Of a DNA stretch of 64,000 nucleotides, positions 45,920-55,688 are shown one piece after another. The DNA is from Lactobacillales bacterium (GTDB lineage Bacteria; Bacillota; Bacilli; Lactobacillales; Streptococcaceae). The DNA is taken from contig JAITQW010000037.1 of assembly GCA_031288715.1 (NCBI GenBank), positions 1 through 64,000 on the forward strand. The letters are read 5' to 3'. The notes under the pieces are model-generated. The model saw only the letters and a list, made by a program, of their open reading frames with translations. It was not told the origin of the DNA and searched no databases. Each line of letters opens with the position of its first letter. Positions within the stretch are counted from its first letter, which is position 1. The position numbers and the translations under genes were made by a program.

Positions 45920-46594
45920 TTACGCCGTACCCTTCTCTAATTGTTCAACTAATTCCTCTAACACCAACTGATTTTTTTCCAAATACTTAGCAACATCTAC
46001 CCCTACAAAACGATAATGCCAAGGTTCATATCCAATTTTTGTAATCCCTTCCTTGCCCTTAGGATATCGCAAAATAAAACCAAAATTTACTGCATTTTCT
46101 TTTAACCATGTAGATTTACCATTCTCTCTATCTACTTCCTCCTTAATATCTAACGCCAACCCCGTATGGTGTTCAGAACATCCTGGACGATTGGTAAACC
46201 TATATACCTCCGCCTTTGCTTCCTCATAAGACAACCCTTTAGAAAGTTCTCTTTCAATACCTTCTTCCACCAAACTTCTTTGATCATCAATCGAGCGATA
46301 AGCAGAAATAATTCTCAGTGGATACCCTGCTTCAACAGCTGCTGCTAATAAATCCTTCGTAGATTCTACAATTCGCTCATCCACATATAAATTTTCCTGA
46401 ACAATTCCCAATTTTACCAGATCTGAAGATATTTCATGATCTTGATTTACCAATTTCAAATTCCAATCTGACAAAGAGATCTTAGACAAAATCTTCGATT
46501 TTTCATTATTATAAACATTTACTTTTTTTTGATAATTTAAAAAAATACATAAAAATATAATTAACAAACAAAAAAATGCTAACACTTTACGCAA
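45920..46594 (-). CDS. D-alanyl-D-alanine carboxypeptidase (VanY/DdcY type)
   Basis: A 224-residue M15B peptidase with an N-terminal membrane anchor (about 4-20) and the zinc site SEHHTGLALDI plus EPWHYRFVG, with SAYRS of the substrate region. It removes the terminal D-Ala from peptidoglycan stem peptides. It precedes the glucosaminidase gene with the stop adjoining the next start, forming a two-gene cell-wall unit. Confidence 0.9.
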   Translation of the reverse strand: MRKVLAFFCLLIIFLCIFLNYQKKVNVYNNEKSKILSKISLSDWNLKLVNQDHEISSDLVKLGIVQENLYVDERIVESTKDLLAAAVEAGYPLRIISAYRSIDDQRSLVEEGIERELSKGLSYEEAKAEVYRFTNRPGCSEHHTGLALDIKEEVDRENGKSTWLKENAVNFGFILRYPKGKEGITKIGYEPWHYRFVGVDVAKYLEKNQLVLEELVEQLEKGTA

Positions 46595-46674
46595 AATAAT
46601 TTACATCCAATCAATATAGAATAATAAAATTTCCGTTATCAAAAAATATTAATAAATATTCTACAATGATGAAC

Positions 46675-46709
46675 TTTAAGAGCTTGCTCAAAATCTTTAG
46701 TAAAAATTG
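46675..46709 (+). repeat. Dispersed intergenic repeat, copy E (partial)
   Basis: TTTAAGAGCTTGCTCAAAATCTTTAGT aligns with the plus-strand reading of copy B (TTTAAGAACCTGCTTAAGATTTTTAGT, 49568-49594) with six differences. It lies downstream of the unknown gene at 46720. Confidence 0.45.
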
Positions 46710-46719
46710 ACATAAAAAT

Positions 46720-47220
46720 TTATTCATACGTATCCGTCATAAGTTGAATCAATTCTCTCTTCGAACTCGCTACACGTGTCCGATCCACAGCTGGAAATAT
46801 GAACGACAAAATATCGCTGTATCCCCAAACATTGTAGTCCATAACGACCTTCACTTGAATTTTTTTTGATAACTCCTTTACATTATATACTTTTTCTACA
46901 ATCTCTATCACCGCTAAATCAGAACTTAACCATTTCTTAGCAACTGTCGCGCTCATTTTTTTATACTCATATACAGCCTCTTGTTCTTTCTCAGGAATAG
47001 TTCTGGTCAAATGTAAGACTTTTTGAACCAACATCCATTCGTAATCCGAAAAGAGAAACATCAATTGCTGATTGGCAAACTCCGGAAGTAGGAAATCTCC
47101 TTTTTTCCACGATTTCCATTCTTCTTTCGTCAATCTCAATTGATGTTTGTAAAATTCTACTTCATCAATATATTCTTCAATGACTCGATTCACTACTAAA
47201 TCAATTAAAGCATGTTCCAT
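46720..47220 (-). CDS. Unknown conserved-type protein
   Basis: I do not recognise a family. The 166-residue protein is soluble (no signal peptide or membrane segment), acidic in its first third (DLVVNRVIEEYIDEVEF) and rich in aromatic residues (WKSWKKGDF, YEWMLVQKV). ATG 47220 with AAGGAAG seven bases upstream is preferred over ATG 47238. It lies between another unknown gene and the carboxypeptidase gene with its own spacer, so it may be monocistronic. Confidence 0.7.
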   Translation of the reverse strand: MEHALIDLVVNRVIEEYIDEVEFYKHQLRLTKEEWKSWKKGDFLLPEFANQQLMFLFSDYEWMLVQKVLHLTRTIPEKEQEAVYEYKKMSATVAKKWLSSDLAVIEIVEKVYNVKELSKKIQVKVVMDYNVWGYSDILSFIFPAVDRTRVASSKRELIQLMTDTYE

Positions 47221-47300
47221 AAAAAAACTTCCTTTCATATCATATTGCTTCTGCAGACTATTTTATCAAACATCCTGTCTGTCTCGTTTAAACAAATCAA

Positions 47301-48641
47301 CTATAACTCTGCCTGATTGGTCGAAAATTCATTAGATTTCATTAATTTTGCATAATCCATAAAAACAATTCTTAAACGATTTTCTCCTTTTTTCAAATCA
47401 AAGGTTGGATCATTTCCTGGATACTTAATTTTTTGAAACTCAACATCACTCATTTTCTTACTTACAATCTCAAACGGAACTTTAAACATTTCTATTTTAG
47501 GAATATAAAAACGAAGAATTGGTAAATATTGATGATAACTAGAATCTTCATCCAATTCCAACTCTAAAAATTCACGAATATAAAATTCGAACGCACACGC
47601 TCCTTTATCTAAAGCGTATTCTGGATTTAAAACACAATAATTCATCATCTTTTTTTTAGATTCATCTATCCATGGAAAAAAAGCTTGTGCATTCAAACGC
47701 CCTTTCAAATGATGTTCAACATATTGTCCTTCTTTAAAATCATACGAACGAGTCACAAAAATCGAAGCCTGTTTTTTAGAAATTGGTTGTCCTTGCTGAT
47801 CTAAATACGACACAGTATGCACACAACGTTCTTCAAAAGCAAATTCTATGTACGGTTCACGCAATAGACCAACACCATTCCCCCAAGCCAATTGGTCAAA
47901 ACCAACTTGATCTCGAAACAAGCGTTGATAATTTAAGTTCACCTCTGCATCCCAATTCCAAGGATCCTTAAATAAAGTAATTTCAAGTAAATCACTTTTA
48001 TGAGAACGGACTTGATAAACTTGTTGAACTGCTTCGAAAACTGCTTTAGGAACATAACAATAATAGTGCTTGCTAAAAAACATTCGCCAACAAGAGGTCA
48101 ACATTAACCCTTCGTGGAGTAGATCATAACCTGCCAGTTGATTACAATCGACAGCAACATTCCAATCAGAATCGTAACATTTAGGCAATTTCTCTAACTC
48201 TTCCGGAGTGTCAAAAGTACGTAATTTTAAATGACTTATATTATTGAATTCATATTCATCAGACGAACGTAAATATCCAAAAATTCCATTTTCTTCTAAA
48301 CGTGATACAAAATAATTATCAATCAACGATTCATATTTTGCAAACAATTCTTTAGACAAAAAATTTGAACAAAAGAGAGTTTTCCCCCTCACGTGAACTT
48401 GAAATTTTGCATTACCCGCCTCTAATGACCACCAAACATCCGTTTCCTTGGAAATCATCTTAATTCTCTGTGTAACATCGTCCAAATCAAAAAGAACACG
48501 TTGCTTTTTGTTTTCTCGAAAAATCATAGGTATTGTTAGAATTCTCGCTAAGCTTAGCCAATCAAAAAGGGCTTCTTGCAAGCCTTCTAATGAAAAATCT
48601 GCATACTGTCCTACCATTAATAGCTGCTCTTTCTTCTTCAT
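47301..48641 (-). CDS. Unknown 446-residue protein
   Basis: I do not recognise a family. The protein is long, soluble and rich in Tyr, Phe and Trp, with no P-loop, membrane helix or signal peptide seen. Distinctive stretches are DWLSLARILTIPMIF, EVNLNYQRLFRDQVGF and GENRLRIVFMDYAKL. GAGGTGAATTGT precedes ATG 48641. It lies just downstream of the 6S RNA gene and upstream of the 166-residue unknown gene, 80 bases apart, so they may be one unit. Confidence 0.75.
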   Translation of the reverse strand: MKKKEQLLMVGQYADFSLEGLQEALFDWLSLARILTIPMIFRENKKQRVLFDLDDVTQRIKMISKETDVWWSLEAGNAKFQVHVRGKTLFCSNFLSKELFAKYESLIDNYFVSRLEENGIFGYLRSSDEYEFNNISHLKLRTFDTPEELEKLPKCYDSDWNVAVDCNQLAGYDLLHEGLMLTSCWRMFFSKHYYCYVPKAVFEAVQQVYQVRSHKSDLLEITLFKDPWNWDAEVNLNYQRLFRDQVGFDQLAWGNGVGLLREPYIEFAFEERCVHTVSYLDQQGQPISKKQASIFVTRSYDFKEGQYVEHHLKGRLNAQAFFPWIDESKKKMMNYCVLNPEYALDKGACAFEFYIREFLELELDEDSSYHQYLPILRFYIPKIEMFKVPFEIVSKKMSDVEFQKIKYPGNDPTFDLKKGENRLRIVFMDYAKLMKSNEFSTNQAEL

Positions 48642-48747
48642 ACAATTCACCTCTTACGAAAACAAAAAACAAATATTTGATAAGTATTTTCAGTATCATT
48701 CTAACAAAAAAATTCCTTTTCTTTAAAGAAAAGGGTCACATAAAAAT

Positions 48748-48785
48748 AGTATAAATAAAAAATCTACAAACCAATGTTTGTAGAT
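48748..48785 (-). terminator. Terminator of the 6S RNA gene
   Basis: Perfect 10-base arms ATCTACAAAC (48762-48771) and GTTTGTAGAT (48776-48785) around a four-base loop, followed on the minus strand by TTTTTTATTT. Confidence 0.9.
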
Positions 48786-48990
48786 AAATTTCAAAAAGTA
48801 GTACTCGCCTTTAATGCCGGTGAATGCTCGGTAGTATTGAACCCGCAGTTTAAGCAGGTGGGCTCCTTGACAGTACCCTAAAACTACCAAATGAGAAGGC
48901 ATGTTTTGAATACTAGAACAAAATGATCCCCATATCAATGATAAAAATGTTCGGTCAATACCTAATGAACAAATCGAACATCAAAGCTTT
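48786..48990 (-). ncRNA. ssrS: 6S RNA
   Basis: 6S RNA mimics an open promoter and sequesters RNA polymerase holoenzyme. The complement of 48949-48958 gives a product-RNA start GTTCGGTCAA, which matches the first ten bases of the B. subtilis 6S-1 product RNA as I remember it, about 40 bases from the presumed start. The 3' half forms nested stems: 48799-48806 with 48908-48915, 48814-48818 with 48898-48902, 48830-48835 with 48883-48888, and a GC hairpin at 48839-48865. A -10 TAGAAT lies at 49000-49005 and a strong terminator ends the unit. The exact ends are estimates. An open frame crossing the region is spurious. Confidence 0.75.
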
Positions 48991-49041
48991 CCTGTCATGA
49001 TTCTACCACATAAAGCTATAGAATTATAGATTAAACATATT

Positions 49042-49491
49042 CTAAACTATCCATTTTTCTATTTTTTTCTTTAATTCACTAGCATCTTCCACACTGTAAG
49101 CCACAATCATCAACGTATTTGCACCTGCCAACGTCCCTGCAACTTTATTTAATGATAATTCATCAATGAAGGCAGCAATAACATTAGCATCTCCTAGATG
49201 CGTTCGTAAAATCAACAGAAATTGAACTTGTTCTATTGACTGCAAAGAATCTTGCACAATTTTTTGCAATTTATATTCAGAATTCTGTAAAAAATGAGGA
49301 AGAACGTACACTACTCGACCATCATCATCCCGCTTTTTTAATAAATTTAATTCACGAATATCACGAGAAAGCGTCGCCTGTGTTGTTTTGATGCTCTGCT
49401 TACATAAAATTTCCAATAGCTCTTCCTGCGTTGAAATTCGATTTTGAGAAATAATTCTCTGAATCAATTGATGGCGTTCCTTCTTTTTCAA
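49042..49491 (-). CDS. argR: Arginine repressor ArgR/AhrC family
   Basis: A 149-residue regulator of arginine metabolism. The N-terminal winged helix has KKKERHQLIQRIISQN and KTTQATLSRDIRELN; the C-terminal domain has HLGDANVIAAFIDEL and the arginine-binding GTLAGANTLMIVA. The start is uncertain: TTG at 49491 gives the family N-terminus, and the frame is open to a TTG at 49524; neither has a strong Shine-Dalgarno. It is a stand-alone regulator here, between clpC and the 6S RNA gene. Confidence 0.9.
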   Translation of the reverse strand: MKKKERHQLIQRIISQNRISTQEELLEILCKQSIKTTQATLSRDIRELNLLKKRDDDGRVVYVLPHFLQNSEYKLQKIVQDSLQSIEQVQFLLILRTHLGDANVIAAFIDELSLNKVAGTLAGANTLMIVAYSVEDASELKKKIEKWIV

Positions 49492-49562
49492 ATTGAATAA
49501 TCGCTTTCTAATGAATTTTTGCAAAAAATGAGAATTTCAATACATAAAATTGGTATATACCC

Positions 49563-49612
49563 TAATTTTTAAGAACCTGCTTAAGATTTTTAGTGAAATA
49601 AATTTTTGAGTT
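49563..49612 (-). repeat. Dispersed intergenic repeat, copy B
   Basis: The minus strand reads AACTCAAAAATTTATTTCACTAAAAATCTTAAGCAGGTTCTTAAAAATTA in outline: near the same as copy A (10801-10846) and copy C (13051-13102). Just beside it, 49641-49673 matches the minus strand of 63393-63425. Confidence 0.55.
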
Positions 49613-49696
49613 CCAAAACAAGTTAACAATGTTTTTTGTGAACAATTTTTAATCGTGAAACAGATTCTAAAACACTTACTGTTTTTTAACTGATTT

Positions 49697-52216
49697 CTAC
49701 ACCGCTGCCATATCAGAGGAATCTTCCTTGGCATCATCTTCGTTAACTCTCTTTACAGTCAATGTAATTTGACCCTTCTTAGTTCCAATTGTCACATGGT
49801 CACCCAGCTCAAACTCACCAGATAACAACGCCTCACTCAGTCTATCTTCTACCTCGTGTTGCAGCGCACGACGAATCGGACGAGCTCCATATTCAGGATC
49901 AAATCCAACTTTACCAATTAAATCAATAGCAGATGCTGTAATTTTTAAGCGAATTCCTTGTTTTTTCAAGCGCTTAATAATTTTTTTACTCATAATTTTC
50001 ACAATCTCACGAATTTCTTCCCTTTCTAACGAACGAAAAACTACCGTCTCATCAATTCGATTTAAAAACTCTGGTTGGAAAGTTTTCCTCAATTCATCTA
50101 ACACCGTTTCTTTCATTTTTTCATAATCTTGTAAAACATCCTTTTTATTAAATCCAACTGATTTTTCTTCACGAAGAGCAGTGGCTCCAATATTTGAAGT
50201 CATGATCAAAATTGTATTCCGAAAATCTACTTTCCTACCTTTAGCATCTGTTAAATATCCATCATCAAATACTTGCAACAACAGATTAAAAACATCCATG
50301 TGAGCCTTCTCAACTTCGTCCAACAAAATCACAGAATATGGCTTTTGCCGAATTTTCTCTGTTAATTGTCCACCTTCTTCATATCCCACATAACCTGGAG
50401 GTGAGCCAATTAAACGTGATATGCTTTGTTTTTCCATGAATTCACTCATATCTACTCGAATCATCGCTTCTTCACTACCGAATATCGCTTCAGCCAAGGT
50501 ACGAGCAAGTTCCGTTTTACCTACACCTGTTGGACCCATAAACATAAACGAGCCAATCGGACGAAATGGATCTTTCAAACCCGAACGAGCACGTCTAATA
50601 GCTTTTGAAATAGCAATAACCGCTTTATTTTGTCCTACCACACGAGCATGCAAAATATCCTCTAACTTAAGAAGTCGATCGGATTCCTTTTTAGCTAGTT
50701 GCTTCAAGGGAACACCTGTCCACTGCGAAACCACTTCAGCAATATCAGATTCATTCACAAATAAATCCCGATTTACTTGCTTTTTTTCCAAACTTTCTAA
50801 TCTTTGTAATTTTAATCGCACTTTCTTTTCTTTAAGACGAAATTTTGCAACAAGTGCAAAATCTCCCTCATAAACTGCCATACGCTTATTTTTCTCTAAT
50901 TCAACTAATTGATTACGAAGTTCAAATAGTCCTTCTGGAGCAACTAAATTATCTAAACGCACTCTAGCTGATGCTTCATCCATTATATCAATCGCTTTAT
51001 CTGGCAATTGCCGATTATTGATATAACGAGTTGAAAGAGAAACTGCTGCTTGCAAAGCTTCATCTGTAATTTTCACACCATGGTGATCCTCATAACGAGA
51101 ACGCAATCCATCCAAAATCTCTATTGCTCCCTCCTCTGTAGGCTCTTCAATGAATACACGAGCAAAACGACGCTCCAAAGCAGAATCTTTCTCAATATAT
51201 TTTTGATACTCATCAAGGGTCGTTGCTCCAATAGTCTGAAGTTCTCCACGAGCCAATGCAGGCTTCAAAATATTAGAAGCATCAATGGATCCCTCAGAAC
51301 CTCCTGCACCAATCAAAGTATGCAATTCATCGATAAATAAAATAATAGCTCTATCCTCATAAATTTCGTCTATCACTTTTTTAAAACGCTCTTCAAATTC
51401 TCCTCGATACTTTGTTCCAGCGACTAATGATCCCATATCAAGAACCATCACTCGTTGGTTCAACATCTCCTTAGGAACATCTCCTACCACAATACGCTCT
51501 GCTATCCCTTCCGCAATAGATGTTTTACCTACTCCAGGCTCACCAACTAATACTGGGTTATTCTTTGTCCTTCTACTCAAAATTTGCAGAACTCGCTTGA
51601 TCTCATCATCTCTCCCAATTACAGGGTCCAATTCACCCTTGCGTGCCAACATCGTTAAATCACGAGCTAACCCATCTAAAGTTGGAGTTCTCGAAGAATA
51701 GCTAGCACTATCTTCAGATTCGTAAGAAATAGTTTCCAAAATACTCAAAAGCGGCGGTCTACTTAAAGGTTCTCCAGTTCCGAAACGACTCATTAATAAT
51801 GTTCGCAACTTTGAAAGATTTATACCCAAATTAACTAAAATTCGGGATGCTAAAATATCACGATCCCGAATCAATCCTAACAAAAGATGTTCCGTACCAA
51901 TGTGCTCTGTATTTAACCGCTTAGCCTCATTCGCTGCAAAATTTAAAACCTGTCTAGTTCGTGGAGAATAAGGAAGATAACTACCCTCAGGATAATTGCG
52001 AACCGATCCATATCCTGTTAAAATCTTAATTTCCTCTCTAATCTCATCTTCGTCTATTCTAAACTTACGCAATGATCTACCAGCAATACCTTTCGGTTCA
52101 ATCACAAGCGCAAGCAATAAATGTTCACTCCCCACAGAGCGCTGTTTAAAATATTTAGCTTCCTTTTGTGCAATTCTAAGCACTTCTTTTGCTCGCTTTG
52201 TAAATAAATTATCCAT
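49697..52216 (-). CDS. clpC: ATP-dependent Clp protease ATPase ClpC
   Basis: Hsp100 unfoldase that feeds substrates to ClpP. The 839-residue protein has an N-terminal repeat domain, first AAA module ([19 protein letters not shown]), a middle coiled coil (UVR-type region near residue 420-460), and second AAA module ([11 protein letters not shown]). ATG 52216 with GAGG upstream gives the normal N-terminus [13 protein letters not shown]. In related bacteria ctsR precedes clpC; it is absent here, and I saw no CtsR-type tandem GGTCAAA site in 52217-52302. An extended -10 (TGCTATGAT, 52291-52299) is the likely promoter. Confidence 0.96.
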   Translation of the reverse strand: MDNLFTKRAKEVLRIAQKEAKYFKQRSVGSEHLLLALVIEPKGIAGRSLRKFRIDEDEIREEIKILTGYGSVRNYPEGSYLPYSPRTRQVLNFAANEAKRLNTEHIGTEHLLLGLIRDRDILASRILVNLGINLSKLRTLLMSRFGTGEPLSRPPLLSILETISYESEDSASYSSRTPTLDGLARDLTMLARKGELDPVIGRDDEIKRVLQILSRRTKNNPVLVGEPGVGKTSIAEGIAERIVVGDVPKEMLNQRVMVLDMGSLVAGTKYRGEFEERFKKVIDEIYEDRAIILFIDELHTLIGAGGSEGSIDASNILKPALARGELQTIGATTLDEYQKYIEKDSALERRFARVFIEEPTEEGAIEILDGLRSRYEDHHGVKITDEALQAAVSLSTRYINNRQLPDKAIDIMDEASARVRLDNLVAPEGLFELRNQLVELEKNKRMAVYEGDFALVAKFRLKEKKVRLKLQRLESLEKKQVNRDLFVNESDIAEVVSQWTGVPLKQLAKKESDRLLKLEDILHARVVGQNKAVIAISKAIRRARSGLKDPFRPIGSFMFMGPTGVGKTELARTLAEAIFGSEEAMIRVDMSEFMEKQSISRLIGSPPGYVGYEEGGQLTEKIRQKPYSVILLDEVEKAHMDVFNLLLQVFDDGYLTDAKGRKVDFRNTILIMTSNIGATALREEKSVGFNKKDVLQDYEKMKETVLDELRKTFQPEFLNRIDETVVFRSLEREEIREIVKIMSKKIIKRLKKQGIRLKITASAIDLIGKVGFDPEYGARPIRRALQHEVEDRLSEALLSGEFELGDHVTIGTKKGQITLTVKRVNEDDAKEDSSDMAAV

Positions 52217-52302
52217 TAGCTTTACCTCGAAATTCTTCACACTGCATCAAATTTAATCTTTAATATATTTTTACACTTACCATGTTTATAATCATAGCAC
52301 GC

Positions 52303-52617
52303 TCACAGATCATCGATTGAATCTGTTACATCCTTCCTTTTTTTACTTTTATCAGAAAAATTTGACTTATAGTAATTATCTTGCTGACTATAATAATTAT
52401 TTTGTTGATTATTATAATCATCTCCACGCCACGGAGCTCTTGGAATCACCAACATCAACAAAATATAAATTAGTATTGGAGAGCCGATACCACAAAAAAT
52501 AAAAATTACATACGCCACACGTACAAATGTTGAATCAATTCCAAAATACTCAGCAATTCCTCCTAATGTCCCTGTAAAAACAACATCAGTGCTCGACTTT
52601 GTTAATTTTTTCTTCAT
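52303..52617 (-). CDS. PspC-domain membrane protein
   Basis: A protein of 104 residues with the PspC domain (KKKLTKSSTDVVFTGTLGGIAEYFGI) and one long hydrophobic segment (about 33-60), then an Asn/Gln/Tyr-rich tail (NNQQNNYYSQQDNYY). ATG 52617 gives the family N-terminus but lacks a Shine-Dalgarno; AGGAGGAG lies about 28 bases upstream, nearer CTG and ATT codons in the same frame, so the start is uncertain. It lies between pyk and clpC. PspC proteins bind the membrane and respond to envelope stress. Confidence 0.8.
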   Translation of the reverse strand: MKKKLTKSSTDVVFTGTLGGIAEYFGIDSTFVRVAYVIFIFCGIGSPILIYILLMLVIPRAPWRGDDYNNQQNNYYSQQDNYYKSNFSDKSKKRKDVTDSIDDL

Positions 52618-52703
52618 ATAATATTCAGCAAACCGATAAATCAGTTGCTCTCCTCCTCTTTTTAAACACAACTTACAGGTTTCTTCAAACAAAATTAATG
52701 ATC

Positions 52704-54488
52704 TTATATTGCTGATACTTCCCCATTGTAGACAATACCACGACGAGGATCCACAGTAATTTTTTGTCCTTCAGAAATAAGTTTTGTTGCATTTTTAGCA
52801 GAAACAATTACTGGTATATGTTTCGCAATACCAACAACGGCTGCGTGAGAAGTCAAACCACCTTGCTCAACAATGATAGCAGATGCCTTTTCCATTGCTG
52901 GTAAGTATGAAGGATTTGTTGTAGGGACTACCAGAATTGCTCCCTCTACAGCCTTTGCTTTTGCATCAGCTACAGAAGTTGCTACAACAGCATTTCCAAC
53001 AACAGTTTCTGTCCCTACCCCTTGACCTGTAAGAATCTTGTTTCCGATCAATTGAATCTTCATTACATTCGTTGTTCCACGCTCTCCAACTGGTACACCG
53101 GCAGTAATTAAAATTAAATCGCCCTCTTCAGCAATTCCCGATGCCACAGCTTCCCTCGTTGCCAACTCAAACATTTCATCAGTTGTTGACGGTTTTTTCG
53201 AAATGATTGGATGAACTCCCCAGTTAATAGTTAAACTTCTCTGTACTTTTTCATCAAAAGTAATAGCCAAAATATCAGCTTCTGGGCGATATTTCGAAAT
53301 CATTTTAGCAGTATGACCTGACTCTGTAGCAGCAACAATTGCTTTTACTCCTAAATTCTTTGCTGCACGAGCTACTGACATCCCAATTGTTTCTGTTACA
53401 TCTGTTTTATCAAAACGATTCAGTTGAAAAGAGCTATACTCCTCTAAAAATTGCTCAGTTTTAGAGTCAATCGTTGCCATCATTCTCACAGACTCTATTG
53501 GGTAATCTCCATTTGCAGATTCACCAGAAAGCATTGTTGCATCTGTTCCGTCAATGACTGCATTTGCTACGTCACTTGCTTCTGCACGAGTCGGACGTGG
53601 ATTAGATTGCATGGATTCTAACATCTGAGTTGCAGTTACCACTGGCTTACCAGCAGCATTTGTTTTGCGAATAATATCTTTTTGAACCAACGGTACATCT
53701 TGTGCAGGAATTTCCACACCCATATCTCCACGAGCAATCATAATCCCGTCAGAAGCAGCAATTATTTCATCAATATTATCAATTCCTTCTTGGGATTCAA
53801 TTTTAGAGATAATTTCTACGTGAGTATTTCCTGTTTCTTCCAAAATTTCACGAATATCCAAAACATCTTGCGCTTTGCGCACAAACGAAGCCGCAATAAA
53901 ATTAATGTTTTGTGTTAACCCAAAACGAATATCTTCTGCATCTTTTTCTGTAATACCTGGTAAAGAAAGAGAAACTCCTGGAGCATTGACACCTTTACGA
54001 CTACCAAGCATTCCTGCATTTCTAACTTCTACAACCAATTCACGATTAGCAACATCTTTCTCTTTGATCTCCATATCAATAAGGCCATCATCAAATAAAA
54101 CATGACCGCCTACTTCTACATCATCAAACAAACCAGGATAAGTAATTGCAATTTTTTCCTTCGTGCCTTTTAAATTCATATCCATAGAAATACGCGTGAC
54201 ATCCCCAACTTCAAATTTAATATAGCCAGCACGACCATAATCTGCCTCAGTTGTATCTTGCTGTGTTGTTCGAATTTCAGCACCTTTAGTATCTAGCAAA
54301 ATTCCAACGATTTTCCCTATTTTTTTCTCCGCTTCACGAACTAATTCCATCCGTTTTCTTTGTTCATCATGATCTCCATGTGAAAAGTTAAAACGAAAAA
54401 CGTTCACTCCCTCTTCGATCAATTGAGCGATAATATCTAGCGAATTTGATGCTGGTCCTAAGGTACTTACAATTTTTGTTTTTTTCAT
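52704..54488 (-). CDS. pyk: Pyruvate kinase
   Basis: Last step of glycolysis: phosphoenolpyruvate and ADP to pyruvate and ATP. The 594-residue protein has the active-site regions VFRFNFSHGDHDE, IDNIDEIIAASDGIMIARGDMGVEIP-type metal sites (shortened here) and ATQMLESM. Its C-terminal extra domain ends with GGLTSHAAVVGIAKH, the PEP-utiliser swivelling domain seen in Gram-positive pyruvate kinases. It follows pfkA by 101 bases, the usual pfkA-pyk order. Spacing suggests co-transcription. Confidence 0.97.
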   Translation of the reverse strand: MKKTKIVSTLGPASNSLDIIAQLIEEGVNVFRFNFSHGDHDEQRKRMELVREAEKKIGKIVGILLDTKGAEIRTTQQDTTEADYGRAGYIKFEVGDVTRISMDMNLKGTKEKIAITYPGLFDDVEVGGHVLFDDGLIDMEIKEKDVANRELVVEVRNAGMLGSRKGVNAPGVSLSLPGITEKDAEDIRFGLTQNINFIAASFVRKAQDVLDIREILEETGNTHVEIISKIESQEGIDNIDEIIAASDGIMIARGDMGVEIPAQDVPLVQKDIIRKTNAAGKPVVTATQMLESMQSNPRPTRAEASDVANAVIDGTDATMLSGESANGDYPIESVRMMATIDSKTEQFLEEYSSFQLNRFDKTDVTETIGMSVARAAKNLGVKAIVAATESGHTAKMISKYRPEADILAITFDEKVQRSLTINWGVHPIISKKPSTTDEMFELATREAVASGIAEEGDLILITAGVPVGERGTTNVMKIQLIGNKILTGQGVGTETVVGNAVVATSVADAKAKAVEGAILVVPTTNPSYLPAMEKASAIIVEQGGLTSHAAVVGIAKHIPVIVSAKNATKLISEGQKITVDPRRGIVYNGEVSAI

Positions 54489-54589
54489 TATTGATAATTC
54501 TCCTTTAATATTTTTTGAATAGAAATATCTGCTCTACAAATTCTTTAAACTTATCGCTCTCCATAAAAAATTCACGAAACGAAAGAGAT

Positions 54590-55573
<984 letters not shown>

Positions 55574-55688
55574 CTATTATTTAAGAATCTACTATAGAAA
55601 ATCTTTCACTTTACAGGCGTGATTTTATCATTTCTTATCCCACTTGTCTTCGCATTATTTTACTAAAAAATTAATAACATATCTACTA

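Noticed and set aside
48723-48938. 71-codon minus-strand open frame
   Set aside because: It runs through the 6S RNA stems and terminator, has no Shine-Dalgarno, and its codon content is explained by RNA structure.
49537-49737. 66-codon minus-strand frame after clpC
   Set aside because: It overlaps the ClpC C-terminus in another frame and continues through repeat copy B.
50421-50873. 150-codon plus-strand frame
   Set aside because: It lies antisense inside clpC and mirrors ClpC codons; no ribosome site or promoter.
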